Source of the DNA: Hippopus hippopus
Lineage: Eukaryota > Mollusca > Bivalvia > Cardiida > Cardiidae
DNA: 64,000 nt
NCBI GenBank assembly: GCA_946811185.2
Contig: OX328107.1
Location: 24,077,587-24,141,586 of the forward strand
Direction: 5' to 3'
This document shows, piece by piece, positions 38,352 through 50,019 of this stretch (positions are counted from its first letter, which is position 1; each line of letters opens with the position of its first letter). The notes under the pieces are model-generated. The model ran no database searches. It saw nothing but the letters and a program-made list of their open reading frames with translations, and had not been told where the DNA came from. The position numbers and the translations under genes were made by a program.

Positions 38352-38570
38352 TTTTACTCTTTACCACACGACAAAAATGTAGACTCGTCCAAATTGACAG
38401 GATTTGCAGACCACAATTCAAACATGCCTCAAAGGATGGGATTCGTCTTTGAAAGTGTAGAATATATTGTTGGAAAAGGAGAAAATGCTGATTACCAGCA
38501 TTTTCTCCTTTTCCCACAATATTTTTTAAAAGGCTTCTTTAATTTACCTTTCTTTGGTTGTAAAAGTTAG
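38352..38570 (+). mobile_element. Family A MITE
   Basis: CTCTTTACCACACGACAAAA start; centre GCTGATTACCAGC; right terminus degraded. Confidence 0.87.
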
Positions 38571-38638
38571 CATCAATTAGAAATGAAGTTACATAAATCT
38601 ATTGTAGATTTGCATAATGTTTGTTCTTGTTTGTTTAT

Positions 38639-38805
38639 TTAAACCTCTACCAAACCAAAATGTTGGTAAGCAGCATTTGCTTTTTTTTCCACAATTTTTT
38701 TTTTTATGTTTTTTAACACAGATCTCATCTTCTGTGCCAAATTTAATTTGTGAATGCTTTCAATTTGGACCACTGTTAGATTTTGACGTTTGGTAAAGAG
38801 TGAAG
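38639..38805 (-). mobile_element. Family A MITE, left arm deleted
   Basis: CTCTACCAAACC joined to AAATGTTGGTAAGCAGCATT; end GTTTGGTAAAGAGT. Confidence 0.8.
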
Positions 38806-38948
38806 TCTATATGTACTTTTTGTGATTTTACCGAAAAGAAATTGTAAATTTTATAATGTGAACTTTATGTGATTTAAGTCAACAGGAAAGAGAATAAATA
38901 AGCTTCAATGGATGAAGGTTATGTAAATGTACTGTATTATGTATCTAA

Positions 38949-39211
38949 ATGAGCTAAGCTCTGAGAAAAGGGGGTTTAATGCATTTCTGTGATGTATTTT
39001 AACAAGCAATTTATCACATAATTATGGATCCATGAAAATCCATTCAGTCCCAGGACAGGCTGAATCCTGGGGTAGAATGGTTCTTTGACATGCAGAAAAT
39101 TTACCAATTGCAAAAAGTTGAGCAGGTCAGCCTGGGTGGACTGGGCAGGCTGACTTTGATGGATACTTTTTGAAGGAGCGTTAAACCCTGATTTCAGAGA
39201 ACATTGCTCAA
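38949..39211. mobile_element. Family B MITE
   Basis: ATGAGCTAAGCTCTG left, CAGAGAACATTGCTCA right. The core GGTCAGCCTGGG..GCAGGCTGA is towards the right end. Confidence 0.82.
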
Positions 39212-39297
39212 ATCTATTATTAGGCAGACAACTTTCTACTTAATACTTATTATCACATAAAACATCCTCCAGCAGTGTATTAAATTCATGACTTATT

Positions 39298-39325
39298 TTT
39301 GATAATACACTAGTGTATTATCGTT
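39298..39325. repeat. 22-bp perfect palindrome
   Basis: GATAATACACTAGTGTATTA continued by TC reads the same on both strands. Confidence 0.9.
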
Positions 39326-39741
39326 TTTTGGGGTCCCAATCCTGATCAATTTTCAGTCATGGGTGCGTGAAGCCAGAGAATCCAACCACAGCATGTGCGG
39401 GAATTTGTGCTGCTACGCCATTTCATGGAAACATAACATCATTGTTGCTAAGACGTATACGCGTGGAAAGTTTTTGATTTTCATGTTTGATAAAAAGCAA
39501 GAAATGGAGTGAAAGTCTCTTAAAATCAATATTATTGCGGAAATAGGTGGACTTAACCCGTCTATAAACTATTTCATTCTTCTTTTTGTGTAAATGTCAA
39601 AGAACTATCTACATGTGTATGTACATATTTGAAACCAAACTACAAATGTAAACATGGACCCATGAACAGTATAGAGGCTAAAGATGATGATGCAGGATAT
39701 ATTTCTGTTTGTCATTCGTTTTATGTGATAAATAGAATCTC

Positions 39742-39861
39742 GCATTCATGTTTATGTATTATCATTTTTATCAAACTCGTTGACTAAAATGTATTTGACG
39801 CTTGCATCATACAGTTTAAGCCAACTCGTTTGATAAACATGATAATACATAAACACTCATG
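39742..39861. repeat. Inverted repeat, ~38-bp arms
   Basis: CATGTTTATGTATTATCA with ATCAAACTCGTT at 39747-39781 pairs with AACTCGTTTGATAAAC and TGATAATACATAAACA at 39823-39856. It shares GATAATACA with the palindrome at 39301, so all may be one element. Confidence 0.75.
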
Positions 39862-39965
39862 TAAGATCCTCTATATACAGTCTAAAGTAATACTGCAGAC
39901 CACAAAAGATTCTCAACTTAGGCAACCATTCTGTCACAAGGTTATTTTACAGATAAACTTTACAG

Positions 39966-40167
39966 GTTAATATTCTGTTAAAGAAAATTGTTTTAAAGAT
40001 GACACTATGGGGAAATTTATGTGAGAAAGGAAAATATCTTTTATAAATGACACAAAACATTGTTGGAAAAGGTACAATTGATTTAGTGTCACATGCAATT
40101 CCTCCTTTTCTGACAAATTTTTGAAAAAGTAAATTACAGCAAGGGTATGAAAAGTTAAACTTTTATA
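39966..40167. mobile_element. Family A MITE, highly diverged
   Basis: ACAAAACATTGTTGGAAAAG and TTCCTCCTTTTCTGACAAAT are the recognisable arms; GTTAA at both sides. Confidence 0.55.
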
Positions 40168-40294
40168 GTTATAAGTTAAAAACTTTGAAAACAGGAGTAT
40201 TTCATAGATTAAAGCCATATTACAACCACATACATGTAGGATGATCTCCGACCATCCGGGATTCACAACTTAACTTTTTTTTTTTTAAATTTTA

Positions 40295-40405
40295 TATAGG
40301 AAAGCAGCCAGTGGCTTTGAAAGAATGTTATATAAATTACTGGTAAAATTAACACTGCCCACCGCAATATACCTGAAATAGTATTGAAATTGGCACCAAA
40401 TATCC
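40295..40405 (+). mobile_element. Type 1 SINE 3' fragment
   Basis: GGAAAGCAGCCAGTGGCTTT, TACTGGTAAAA, CCTGAAATAGTATTGAAA and GGCACCAAATA follow the type 1 body and tail. Confidence 0.7.
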
Positions 40406-40698
40406 GAATACCAAGTAGAATGATTCACAATATGAGGAACACATTCTTTTAGGGATATCTTGGAGAGCATTTAAGAAAATGCATTCGCTTATTTCAAGTA
40501 ACTGCTGCTTTTCCACAGTGCTTTCATGACTTATTTACTTCATTGTCATGCAAATGCATATTTGTATGGTAACAATGTTTTGAAGAAGTTGGTTATTGTT
40601 GATAATCTTGTTATTTTGTTGTTATGTTGGTTGTGTATTACATTTAGTTATGCTATCTGCAACGCATGGTATAAATATTAACCCATGTTTAATTATAA

Positions 40699-40926
40699 TT
40701 TTTACCACATGAAACCGTGTTTTACGACCCAAAGGAAGACAGCTTTCGAGAATATCCTTTGAAAAAATGAAAATGCCTAAAACCAGCGATTTACCTTTTT
40801 TCACCCGCAGCGTTTTGTACCTTTTCAAAGATATATGCCATTTTTTCAATCACAGTTAATTTCTCGTCTGAAAATTTTTTTTCAATGTGGAAAAGTCATA
40901 AATTTTATCATCCGGTTTAGAGTTAA
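40699..40926 (-). mobile_element. Family A MITE, abuts the next copy at one TTAA
   Basis: TTTACCACATGAAACCGTG start; centre AAAACCAGC; end GGTTTAGAGTTAA. Confidence 0.78.
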
Positions 40927-41123
40927 ATTTTGACTAGACGAAAAAGCTAAAACTTCTCCAAATTGAAAGCATTTGCAGACAGCAAAGTAAATTTGGCTGA
41001 AATTATATGTCTTTGAAAAGGTAGAAAACATGCTGGTACCAGCATTTTCTCCTTTTCAAATAATGTAGTCACACAGCTTTCTCATCAGTGTTGTTAAACA
41101 CGAGATTTTGTGGTAAAGAGTTA
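40927..41123 (+). mobile_element. Family A MITE, abuts previous
   Basis: AAACTTCTCCAAATTGAAAG; centre ATGCTGGTACCAGCAT; end TGTGGTAAAGAGTTA. Confidence 0.82.
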
Positions 41124-41347
41124 TAACTAACATTCATATAATCAGGTGCATCATTCATTGTTAAATGTGCCAAAAGAGACTAATTGATCCATTACTGTAC
41201 AGAGTTGGGAGACACAAGTAAAGAGAAGAATCTAGAAGCTACTTCGTATGATGATCTCTCTCTCTCATTTCCCATAGCCCTCTGTGGTATAGTGATCCTA
41301 CAGCTTAACATTTGGTAAAAGAAAACTAGGAAAGCAAAATATCTGTC

Positions 41348-41575
41348 TAAAGCCTTTACCACACAATCTCGAGTTTTAACGACCCTGAGGAAGAAGGTTT
41401 TTTAAAACATTGAGGGCAAAGGCAAAAATGCTGGTAACCTGCATTTTCTCCTTTACCCACAGTGTTTTCTACCCTATCAAAGACATTCCATCATTTAAGA
41501 AATAGTTTATGTATCATCCGCAAATGCTTTTCAATTTGGACAAGTCTTCAATTTTGTCATCTGGTAAAAAGTTAA
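41348..41575 (-). mobile_element. Family A MITE
   Basis: GCCTTTACCACACAATCTCG start; centre CTGGTAACCTG; end CTGGTAAAAAGTTAA. Confidence 0.9.
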
Positions 41576-41964
41576 ATCATTTGGAAAGATACCTAGACCA
41601 AGATTTTAGATTATAACAGGTGAAAAGTCACACCTTATTTTTTACGAGTACCCTATCAATGCTAGAATGGGCTTGTTTAATTTTGTTGTCCCAAGACATT
41701 TGAAGATAACAGACGGATTGTAAATAATATTTCGAAATACAGAGGGCTAATTTACGGAAGTGGTTAGGGCAATTCGACTTCATGAATAATCATAAGCGTA
41801 TGTATTGACATACATAAGCAGTCGAGATTATGCAATTTACAGTGTATGATCGAACTGTATGTGTAAATCTTCAAAAGCTGTCACAAATCAGTGACCCCTT
41901 TTTGCAGGGTGTGAGTGCACGGTTCGGGTCTTGTCATTGGTGGGTCCTTTTTTCAGCAATATCT

Positions 41965-42055
41965 TAACACTTGGACAACGTAGATCGAAGATCAGACAAC
42001 ACATTTTTAGCAGTCTGAAATAAATCTATACTCTCCGCTAAAGCTAGACTCTGTA
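41965..42055. repeat. Family C element
   Basis: ACGTAGATCGAAGATCAGAC and AGCAGTCTGAAATAAATCTA. Confidence 0.6.
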
Positions 42056-42324
42056 ATGATTAATAGCAAGATAAATAAAATAAAAAAAGTTCTGTTCTAT
42101 GGGGGAAAAAAAAAACAAGCACGTATTGCTATTTCAAGACTTTTTTTTCCCAAGAATATAGTACATATAGAACATATTGTAAATCCAAATGAAAGTGCAC
42201 CAAACATGCACTCTGATCAGGGATCTACACTACCTGAAAAAATTGCCCTTGATTAATTTGTGATTTCCTGTGCGAGAAATGTCGACATGTTAAGCACCAC
42301 TGGTCAGATATGCAGCCCCTTTTT

Positions 42325-42712
42325 TAGATCACCCTAGCTCGAAGTGCTCAAGGTGAGCTGTTGTGATGGTGCTGTGTCCGTCATAGCAGCCAATGCCTTT
42401 GGAAGAATATTATGCAAAATACTGGTAAAAAGACGCTCTAGAGGCGTTGCTTTTCAGTCCAATAATGTTGAAAGTTGGTCAGAATATTTGTCTTGATGAT
42501 ATCTCGGAAGAGCTTGAAAATTAGTCATGTCGGGTCAAAAAATAGGTCACGGGGTCAGATCTTAGTAAAACCCTAATTACACTCTGGAGGCTACATTTAC
42601 AATCCAATACTCATGAAAGTTTGTCAGAATGTTTATCTTGATATCTCAACGAGATCGAAGATGGATCATACCGGGTCAAAAAGTAGGTCACTGGAACAAA
42701 TCTCAGAAAAAC
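42325..42712 (+). repeat. Truncated copy of the GGTCACTGG-type repeat
   Basis: Starts with CTCGAAGTGCTCAAGGTGAGC like the copy at 10415 and keeps two to three ~145-bp units. A type 1 SINE fragment interrupts it near 42385-42440. Confidence 0.75.
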
Positions 42713-42993
42713 TGATCTAGCAAACACGCACTAAGAGAACTATCGTTATGATTATTACAAACATCATTAAAAACTATACACACTTAATACGTATACATGT
42801 ATCAAACAAGTAGAAAAGGAATAGGTTTGTATAGCATTTTGATGAGTCACAAGACTTTTCAAATGATAAATATATGAAGATTTGTAAGAGATTGTGGTTT
42901 TGTACGGCGACTGTGTTTGAAGGTAAATGAATGATTATAGAGTTTGATATATTGTTCGCTATTTGTAAGGCTTGGCAGAGATCAAATAAGGAG

Positions 42994-43200
42994 TTAACTT
43001 TCTACAAGACAGCAACATTTAGACTTGCCCATATTGAAAGCTTTCGACATATTAAATGTACCTCGAAAAATGCATTGTTGGAAAAGGAGAAAATGCTGAA
43101 TAAAAAATGACAGCCTTTTTTTTTTTTCTTTTCCAACACAGTTTTCTTTAGCCGACTTCCTCGGGGACGTGAAAACAAGGGCTTGTTTGGCAAAAAGTTC
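42994..43200 (+). mobile_element. Family A MITE, diverged
   Basis: TTAACTTTCTACAAGACAGC start; GGAAAAGGAGAAAATGCTGA arm; end TTTGGCAAAAAGTT. Confidence 0.78.
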
Positions 43201-43745
43201 AGCGAAAGAAGAATGACACTGTCATACAGATTTTATTAATTTTGGTTGAGCAAATATTCGAACTTAAAACTTGCGGTTTAGAGGCCCTGTGTGTCACAGC
43301 AGTACTTCTGTGAAATCTAAATGTCTTGTAAACTTATCTCGTACTTAATTTTAAACGAAAGTACTTTCATACTTTAAATATATTTCCGTGTTTCTCACCC
43401 AAAGCATAGACGGGCACTGAGCATACTGAGATGATGTGATCACAAATTTGCCATAAACGTTTGAGGTCAGTGTAGTATCCCACGTCACAATAGGGTATAC
43501 ATTAAATGTAATATGAAGATGAATATCATTTCAATTTGAGCATGTCCCTTTCATTGACTATTACTGTCAGAAATATTGCGAGAAATATCTTTGTAGATGT
43601 GCCTACCAGAAACAAATTTATTCATTTGTTATCCAGTCTATCGACTTCAGTACTTGAAATAAAAATGGATAATTTCGTTTATCTTGGCTTTAATCTCCGC
43701 TTGACCCTTATAGTGAAGATCATATATCTAATCATAAATATTTAT

Positions 43746-44017
43746 ATGAGCCATGCTCTGAGAAAAGGGGGCTTAATGCATTTCCGTGGTACCAAGCAGG
43801 CCATCACATACTTATAGATCCATAATAGCCACCTTTTTTAACAACCAACTTAATAGGGGTAGTGAGGTAATGAGGTAGACTGGTCCTTGGACATGCAGAA
43901 AATTGACCGGTAGCGAAAAGTTTTGGCCCAGGTCAGCCTGCGCGGACTGTGCAGGCTAACCTGAGTCGATACTTTTCGCAGATGCATTAAGCGCACTTTT
44001 CACAGAGAATGGCTCAT
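43746..44017. mobile_element. Family B MITE, complete
   Basis: ATGAGCCATGCTCTG left, CAGAGAATGGCTCAT right, core GGTCAGCCTGCG..GCAGGCTAACC at 43931-43962. Confidence 0.9.
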
Positions 44018-44177
44018 ATCTTCTCTTTTTCACTTGTTCGTAATGCTTCTTTTTTTTTTTATATATTTTCATATTACCATTTGTATTCTTGTTTTGCCTG
44101 AGACACGGCAATAAAGCGCCGTAGGGCCTAAATGTTTTTTGCAAAATAAAGGAATTGATTTGACTTGTATTAGTAAT

Positions 44178-44395
44178 CGAGCTCAATCGGTAACGTAGTG
44201 AGACCCGGGGATTGCTGGTTTGATTTTTCAGCTGCTTTTGGCCAAAAGTCCTTCCGAAGACTGATGGTATTGATTGCAACAGAATTTATTCCTCTCTCAC
44301 TGCTAACCATTGTATCGACGATCTAGGAAAGCAGCCAGTGGGTTGGGAAGAATGTTGTGCGTAGTAGGTATACTGGTAAAAGAACTTTAGACAAC
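44178..44395 (+). mobile_element. Type 1 SINE, tail missing
   Basis: Head GAGCTCAATCGGTAACG, B-box-like GCTGGTTTGATTTTT, body with CCGAAGACTGATGG, AGCAGCCAGTGG and ACTGGTAAAAGAA. It stops where the tail should begin. Confidence 0.75.
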
Positions 44396-45190
44396 CATAT
44401 TACAGTAAAGAAGTTAGAAAAACAAACAAATACAATTATCTAAGTGCAGTTGATCGGTTTTACCAGGGGAAAAAATCAGTGCTTCAACACGCGTCCCATT
44501 AGTAGGTGTTGTGTAAGGAAATATTTCAATAGTTCAACCATGAGGGAGGGGCCTCAGTTTGTAAAGGCTTTACTATATCGTACTAGTGCATTGAATTATA
44601 GTATGCGAGTCGAGCGTAAAAGTATAGTTACAACGCTATAACTTTACTCGTGACAAATGATGACAATCCGCCCGAGGACCCTGTTCATCAAACATTCGAA
44701 ATTCTACATGATAGTTTCTAAAGTATTTTACGCTGCTCTCGACAATAAATTAGTTAGCCTACACCACGGCAGTCAGTGCAGCTATCCATCTGTTTATAGC
44801 CACTGGCTGCTTTCCAACATAAACAAAGTAGGGCCACTGTTCAGAGGTGAGACAGGAAGGAATTTAGTGGCAATGACGGAATTATGATGGATAATCTCAT
44901 GTTTAGACAGTCTGTAAGTTATAACAATCGCACTTTGTCTTTGTGTCAAATTACCACGTGGTTATTATACTTTATGTAAGACTAGTTCAACAAGTTTCAT
45001 TTGAGTGAACATACTACTATAATACTTTCAATTCATTTCGACTTAATGAATGGAAAATAATGGAATTCTATAAGCTGCAGGGGTATGTTTTGCTTTCTGA
45101 TTGTAGTTTTTCTCGTTTTATGTCCAGATTAATCAATTGCAAATCTGAAATAAATGTTATATAGTTATTAATCCTTCACTGGAAGGCACG
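44396..45190. other. Intergenic stretch, nothing recognised
   Basis: No repeat family or gene seen; open frames are short and overlap in several phases. Confidence 0.45.
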
Positions 45191-45192
45191 GT

Positions 45193-45419
45193 TTAATTCT
45201 TTACAAAACATTCACGTAAATTAACGACCTTAAAGAAGGCTTTTGAAAATGTTGTGGAAAAAGGAGAAAATGCTGATTACCAGCATTTTCTCCTTTTCCC
45301 ACAATGTTTTCTACTTTTTCAAAGGCAAACTTTCATCATTTGAGCTATATTTAATTTGTTGTTTGCAAGTGCTTTCAAGTTTGGCAAGTCTAAGAATGTG
45401 TTGTGTGGTAAAGGGTTAA
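45193..45419 (-). mobile_element. Family A MITE sharing its right TTAA with the next copy
   Basis: TTAATTCTTTACAAAACATT start; centre CTGATTACCAG; end GTGTGGTAAAGGGTTAA. Confidence 0.9.
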
Positions 45420-45568
45420 CTCTCGTCCATATTGAAAAGCGTTTGCAGACGACAAATTGAATAGGTCTCATATAATAGGATTTATTATTTCCTCCTCTTC
45501 CAACCATGTTTTCTAAAGCCTTCCTCTTCAGGATAATTAATACATGGAATCGTTCCATAAAAAGTTAC
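45416..45568 (+). mobile_element. Family A MITE, left arm deleted, shares TTAA
   Basis: TTAACTCTCGTCCATATTGA start; TTTCCTCCTCTTCCAACCAT arm; end CCATAAAAAGTTA. Confidence 0.75.
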
Positions 45569-45954
45569 CGATTGTCCAAATAGGATCGGATACTTGGGTA
45601 CCTACAAACATTGTTTCTCCCGTATAACCAGGGATCGTATGATGATAGATCGTATGTCTATGTTCAATCCCTGCCTAAAACTTGGAAAGATGTTTATTAT
45701 TATTGTCTTATCACAATGTTCATTTTCAGGAAAGAACATAGCTGACACATTTGGTATGGAAAACATTACTGGCTTGGTATTAGTATTCTACTGCAATGTT
45801 TTCATAACCTGTGAATTACAGAGATTTTGTATGTTGTATAGGATTAAGTCACAATGCCTTTTGTATGTAGCCAATAGTCTTTGGAAGCGAACAAAATGCG
45901 TAGTACTACGGCAGCTTAGAGGGGACAAACGAGAACTTTTATTTCACAAAACAC

Positions 45955-46012
45955 GATACAGTATACAATACAATAATTATACAATACAATATACAATACA
46001 ATGTACTGTCTC
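45955..46012 (+). repeat. ATACAATACA-type microsatellite
   Basis: Iterated TACAATACAATA with interruptions. Confidence 0.75.
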
Positions 46013-46056
46013 TCTTTTTACATCATCTAGTATGCACAGCATGAAATCTCTTTCAT

Positions 46057-46290
46057 CCTCGTGACAACGCGACAATTTACTCGTGACCATGACGTCATTA
46101 TCATAAGGAACCAGATTTCATGGGTGTTTCAATTTGATTGGACAGTTTACTCGTTGCAACGACTTCATTATCAAATGAAAACAAACTTCATGGAGTGTTT
46201 CATTTTTAGTGGATAATTTACTCTTGGCCACGATTTTATTGTCCAATGAAAACAAATTTCATGGGCTGTTATATTTTAATTGGATAACTA
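46057..46290 (+). repeat. ~71-bp tandem repeat
   Basis: TTTACTCGTGACC-like starts at 46076, 46146 and 46217, with a partial fourth unit split by the reverse SINE. Units share CATTATC, AATGAAAACAAA, TTTCATGG and TTGGATAA. Confidence 0.8.
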
Positions 46291-46301
46291 TCTCGTGGCC
46301 A

Positions 46302-46600
46302 AAATGATTGATTGTATCGTGTTCAACGCCGTTTTCAATATTATTTCATTTATATCGCGGCGATCAGTGCACCTAGCCATGCTTTCCTGGATTTTCTCTT
46401 ACCAGTACGCCACATAATATTCTTTCCAAGCCACTGACTGCTTTCCCACATAACCCTCATCGAAAGAATGTTCAGCGATGAGAGAAGAATGAATCATGTC
46501 GCAATGACTATGATCATTCCTCGGAAAGAAATTGGCCGAGCCGGGGATCGAACCAGCGACCCCCTGTTCTCAAGTCCCGACTGAGCTACCGGGGCTCGGC
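46302..46600 (-). mobile_element. Full-length type 1 SINE, reverse, with target duplication
   Basis: Read on the - strand it begins CCGAGCCCCGGTAGCTCAG, with B box GGTTCGATCCCC, and ends in a CAATCAATCAT tail. Perfect 11-bp direct repeats TCTCGTGGCCA lie at 46291-46301 and 46601-46611. Confidence 0.93.
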
Positions 46601-46662
46601 TCTCGTGGCCACGAGACATTGTTTTGTGGTTTTGTTTAAACACGGGATTGTTTGGTAAAGGG

Positions 46663-46888
46663 TTAACCTTTAATTACACAATCCTATGTTTTCACGACCC
46701 TGAAGAAAAGACCTTTTAAAACATTGTGGGAAAAAAAGTAAATTCTTGGAACCAGCATTTTCTCCTATTCCCACAATGTTTTCAAACCTGTTGAAGATAT
46801 TTAGTTCATTTGTACCCCTTTCAGATTTTGGCCTGCACATGCCCTCAATTCGGAAGAGTCCATAATTTGTTGTTTGGGTATGAGTTAA
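46663..46888 (-). mobile_element. Family A MITE preceded by the end of another copy
   Basis: ACGGGATTGTTTGGTAAAGG (46642) is an older copy's right end; TTAACCTTTAATTACACAAT starts this one; ends GAGTTAA. Confidence 0.85.
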
Positions 46889-47112
46889 GACGTATATGTA
46901 TAAGTTACACAGGGCGAAAGTTTGGTATAAAGGTTTGCCTTTAAGATATTTAGATCCACTCATTGTAAGCGGATCTGACATGTCACAGTCATCCAACCAA
47001 GAAAAGAAGATTCTTTTCCAGTTTATTTGGTCTAACGTTTACCCGAATGGTTTCTCTCTCGTCTTCACTAAACGTATAATAACAAGAACTAGATCTAATC
47101 CAATTTAAAACG

Positions 47113-47319
47113 TTAAAAACCTTTTACCAAACAATCATGTGTTTAAATAACCCCGAGAATAAAGGCTTTTGGGGTGGGTAACGAGCAATTATTCCTTTTC
47201 CCACAATGTTTTCTACCCTATTACAGACAAATCGCATCATTTTAGTAGTATTTAAATTGTCGTCTGGAAAATGCTGTCAGTTTGGACCATTCGAAACTGT
47301 CGTTTGGTTAAGATTTTAA
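47113..47319 (-). mobile_element. Family A MITE, left arm deleted
   Basis: CCTTTTACCAAACAATCATG start; TTATTCCTTTTCCCACAATG; end GTTTGGTTAAG. Confidence 0.8.
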
Positions 47320-48284
47320 ACTGTTTAAAACATGCACGTAACTCATTCAGATTTCATAAATGAATGCTTAAATTGAATTGCAAGTGAAAGTAAGTAAAAC
47401 CAAGCGTATCAGCTTGTACAGTTCGTGTTAAAGATAGAATGCCACTACGTATAAAATACCAAAGAAATCTGAGTGCAAAAAGAAGACTGAACTCAAGCGG
47501 AAGTGGAGTAGAATGAACGTTAAAGTACGTGAAGATCTGTAAGAAACAAGAAAGATCTTTTATAAAAAGATAGACGATATAAAAGGTACTGGAATATGAA
47601 CACTAAAACATTTCTGAGGTTCGACATTCATGAAGAGAGATAGCGAAAAGTAACAACGACAGCAACTGCGTCTTTTCCTTCATTTTTCTTTTTGCATGAG
47701 GGACTCCGTGCATGTATGTATATACAGTGCCTGTTTGGACATAGTGGAAGTGAAATTTCCAATTTGAAATACTTTTCAAGATTAGAGTCAATCGAACTGA
47801 TAGTTCGATAGGGAGCGGTTGCTGCTGAAAAAGCTGTATCTGAAAATACAGTAATGGGCTACAGGACAACGCACGAAACATATCAAATGTCAAGTTAGTA
47901 CAAGAAAAAGATCGAATCGTACTCCATCACCCATTTGCAAAAGTTTGAATAACCGTCACGGGGTATCGATTGACGGTGGCAATCATTGAACATTGGTGTC
48001 TTGAATAGGTCCACAGTGACCGCAGAATAAACATGTCCATTTTCTTTAACCAATCGCACATTACTATAAATTAATTCGAGACTTATACCGAGAAGGAAGG
48101 CAAAGGATACATAATAAAGTTAACCCGAACAATAATATTCGAGGCTATGGCCGTAGCTGTTAACAACCCATTCCCGGTACCTAACCTTCGCGAACCAGGT
48201 TCCGTTTAAAATGGATCATTATGAATTATTTTTTACGTGTTTAAACAAAAACAAGACACACAAAGGACATCGACCGCCCGTTGC
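47320..48284. other. Intergenic stretch, nothing recognised
   Basis: Low-GC DNA before the minisatellite; no motif-bearing reading frame. Confidence 0.45.
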
Positions 48285-49000
48285 GTGTGGATCAAAGTAA
48301 GATGAATGCGTATGGATAAAAGTTTTATAAAACCACGTGGATCAAAGTACTATGAAAACGTGTAGATCAAAGCAGAATGAATCCTTTTAGATCAAGCTTG
48401 GTACGATGAACCCTTGTAGACAGAGTACGACGAAACCATGTGAATCAAAGTACGATGAATACATGTGTATCAAAGTGCGATGAATCCTTATGGATCAGAC
48501 ACAATGAAACCTTATAGATCAAAGTATGATTAATCCAGGTGGATCAAAGTACTATTAAAACGTGAGGTGTAAATTAATGCAGACTTTGGTTTTCCCACCT
48601 CCCCCAATACACCGAAGTACATAGAACAGTTTATGTTCAACGGGGACCCAGTTTAGGATCAAGGTATAATGAAACCTTGTAGATGAAAGAGCTATGGAAC
48701 CTTGAAGTTCAAAACACATGTATGTAAAACCTTCATAATCAAAGTAGTGTGAAACCTTGTAGCTCAAAGTTCTATGAAACCCTGTGGGTCAAAGTTCCAT
48801 GAAACTTTGTAAATCAATGTACTATAAAACGCTGTAGATCAAACTCCTACGAAAATCTGCAGACCTAAGTTCTATGAAGCCTTGAGAATCAAACTACTAT
48901 GAAAACCCTCTAGATCAAATTACCTTGAAGACTTGCAGATCGAAGTACAATGAAACTTTGTGGATACTATGTAGTACTATGAAAACTTGATCAAATTACG
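48285..49000 (+). repeat. ~29-bp degenerate minisatellite
   Basis: More than twenty units like GATCAAAGTACTATGAAACC with TTGTA or GTGTG spacers. A ~90-base stretch near 48565-48655 (CCACCTCCCCCAATACACC) breaks the array. Unit length is not a multiple of three, and no reading frame persists. Confidence 0.85.
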
Positions 49001-49244
49001 ATATAAATCTGTCGTGCGTGACGTATATTCTTATGCTGGGAAGCCTTTATTCGGACAAGAACTGCCATAATGCCTGGTGTGCTGAAATTATCAAGAAAAA
49101 TATCGGGAAAAAAAGGGTTGTATAAAAACCTGATTATCGTAATTTTAACCCTTAAATCGATAAATAAAACAAATCGACTTTTTCAATGGGAGGAGGAGTC
49201 AAACATTACTTTTTAAAATAATTATTTCGCCAAATTATTCCACA

Positions 49245-49330
49245 ATATGTGGACAGTGTAAATCTAGGATCAGACCACTCTATCTGTATATTTTTTTCAC
49301 ATGGTCTGCAGACCATGTGGACTGTCTGAT
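49245..49330. repeat. Family C element
   Basis: GGACAGTGTAAATCTAGGAT with a second inner palindrome CATGGTCTGCAGACCATG. Confidence 0.6.
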
Positions 49331-49339
49331 AAATCTTTT

Positions 49340-49535
49340 AAGCCATGCTCTTGTAAAAGGGGGCTTAATGCATCACCGTGATGCACAATCACAGGCAAGT
49401 CATTAAATCTGACATGCACAAAATTGATCAGTAGCAAAAATTTCGACGCAGGTCAGCCTGCGCGGACTGCGCAGGCTGACGTGGATCGACACTCTTTGCA
49501 GATGCATTAAACTCCCTTTTCACAGAGCATGACAT
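49340..49535. mobile_element. Family B MITE, internally deleted
   Basis: AAGCCATGCTCTTG left, CAGAGCATGACAT right, core GGTCAGCCTGCG..CGCAGGCTGACG at 49451-49482. The GGATCCATAA segment is missing. Confidence 0.82.
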
Positions 49536-49569
49536 ATATTTCGAATTTGTATGTTCAGATTTGTCACAT

Positions 49570-49751
49570 TTAATCCTCTACCAAACAAACTCGAGTTATA
49601 ACGACCCCGGGGGAGAAAGCTCTTTTAAAAAACATATAGGAAGAAGGAGAAAATGCTACCCACAATGTTTTCTACCCTTTCCATCTTTGAGCCACATTGA
49701 ATTTGTCGTCTGTAAATGCTTTGAATTGGGATCAGCTAAAAATTACTTAAC
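49570..49751 (-). mobile_element. Family A MITE, right arm deleted
   Basis: TTAATCCTCTACCAAACAAA start; GGAGAAAATGCTACCCACAA centre. Confidence 0.78.
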
Positions 49752-50019
49752 TCCTACCTTGATCATATGACCATTTTTTTCTTGCAGCAGACTCAAGATG
49801 GAAACATTGTGGTAAAATGATAAAATGCTTCTTTTTTTTTTTTTTTTCCCCTTCCATTGTAATATATTATTACTGTGTAAAACATTCATTCATGTTGATT
49901 TTTCCTATTTTACAAGGAAGAGTCCGAAGTCGTCTGCGCAAGAACTGACAAAAATCAAGAGAAATAAAGAAAAAAATAAATTATACTATGCGACCAGATG
50001 ATCCATCTCTCTCTGCACC

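Noticed and set aside
45594..46064. 156-codon open frame on the + strand
   Set aside because: No family motif; its end runs through a microsatellite and the start of a tandem array.
48285..49000. CRISPR or coding repeat
   Set aside because: Units are ~29 bp with variable spacing of a few bases and many substitutions, and no frame stays open.
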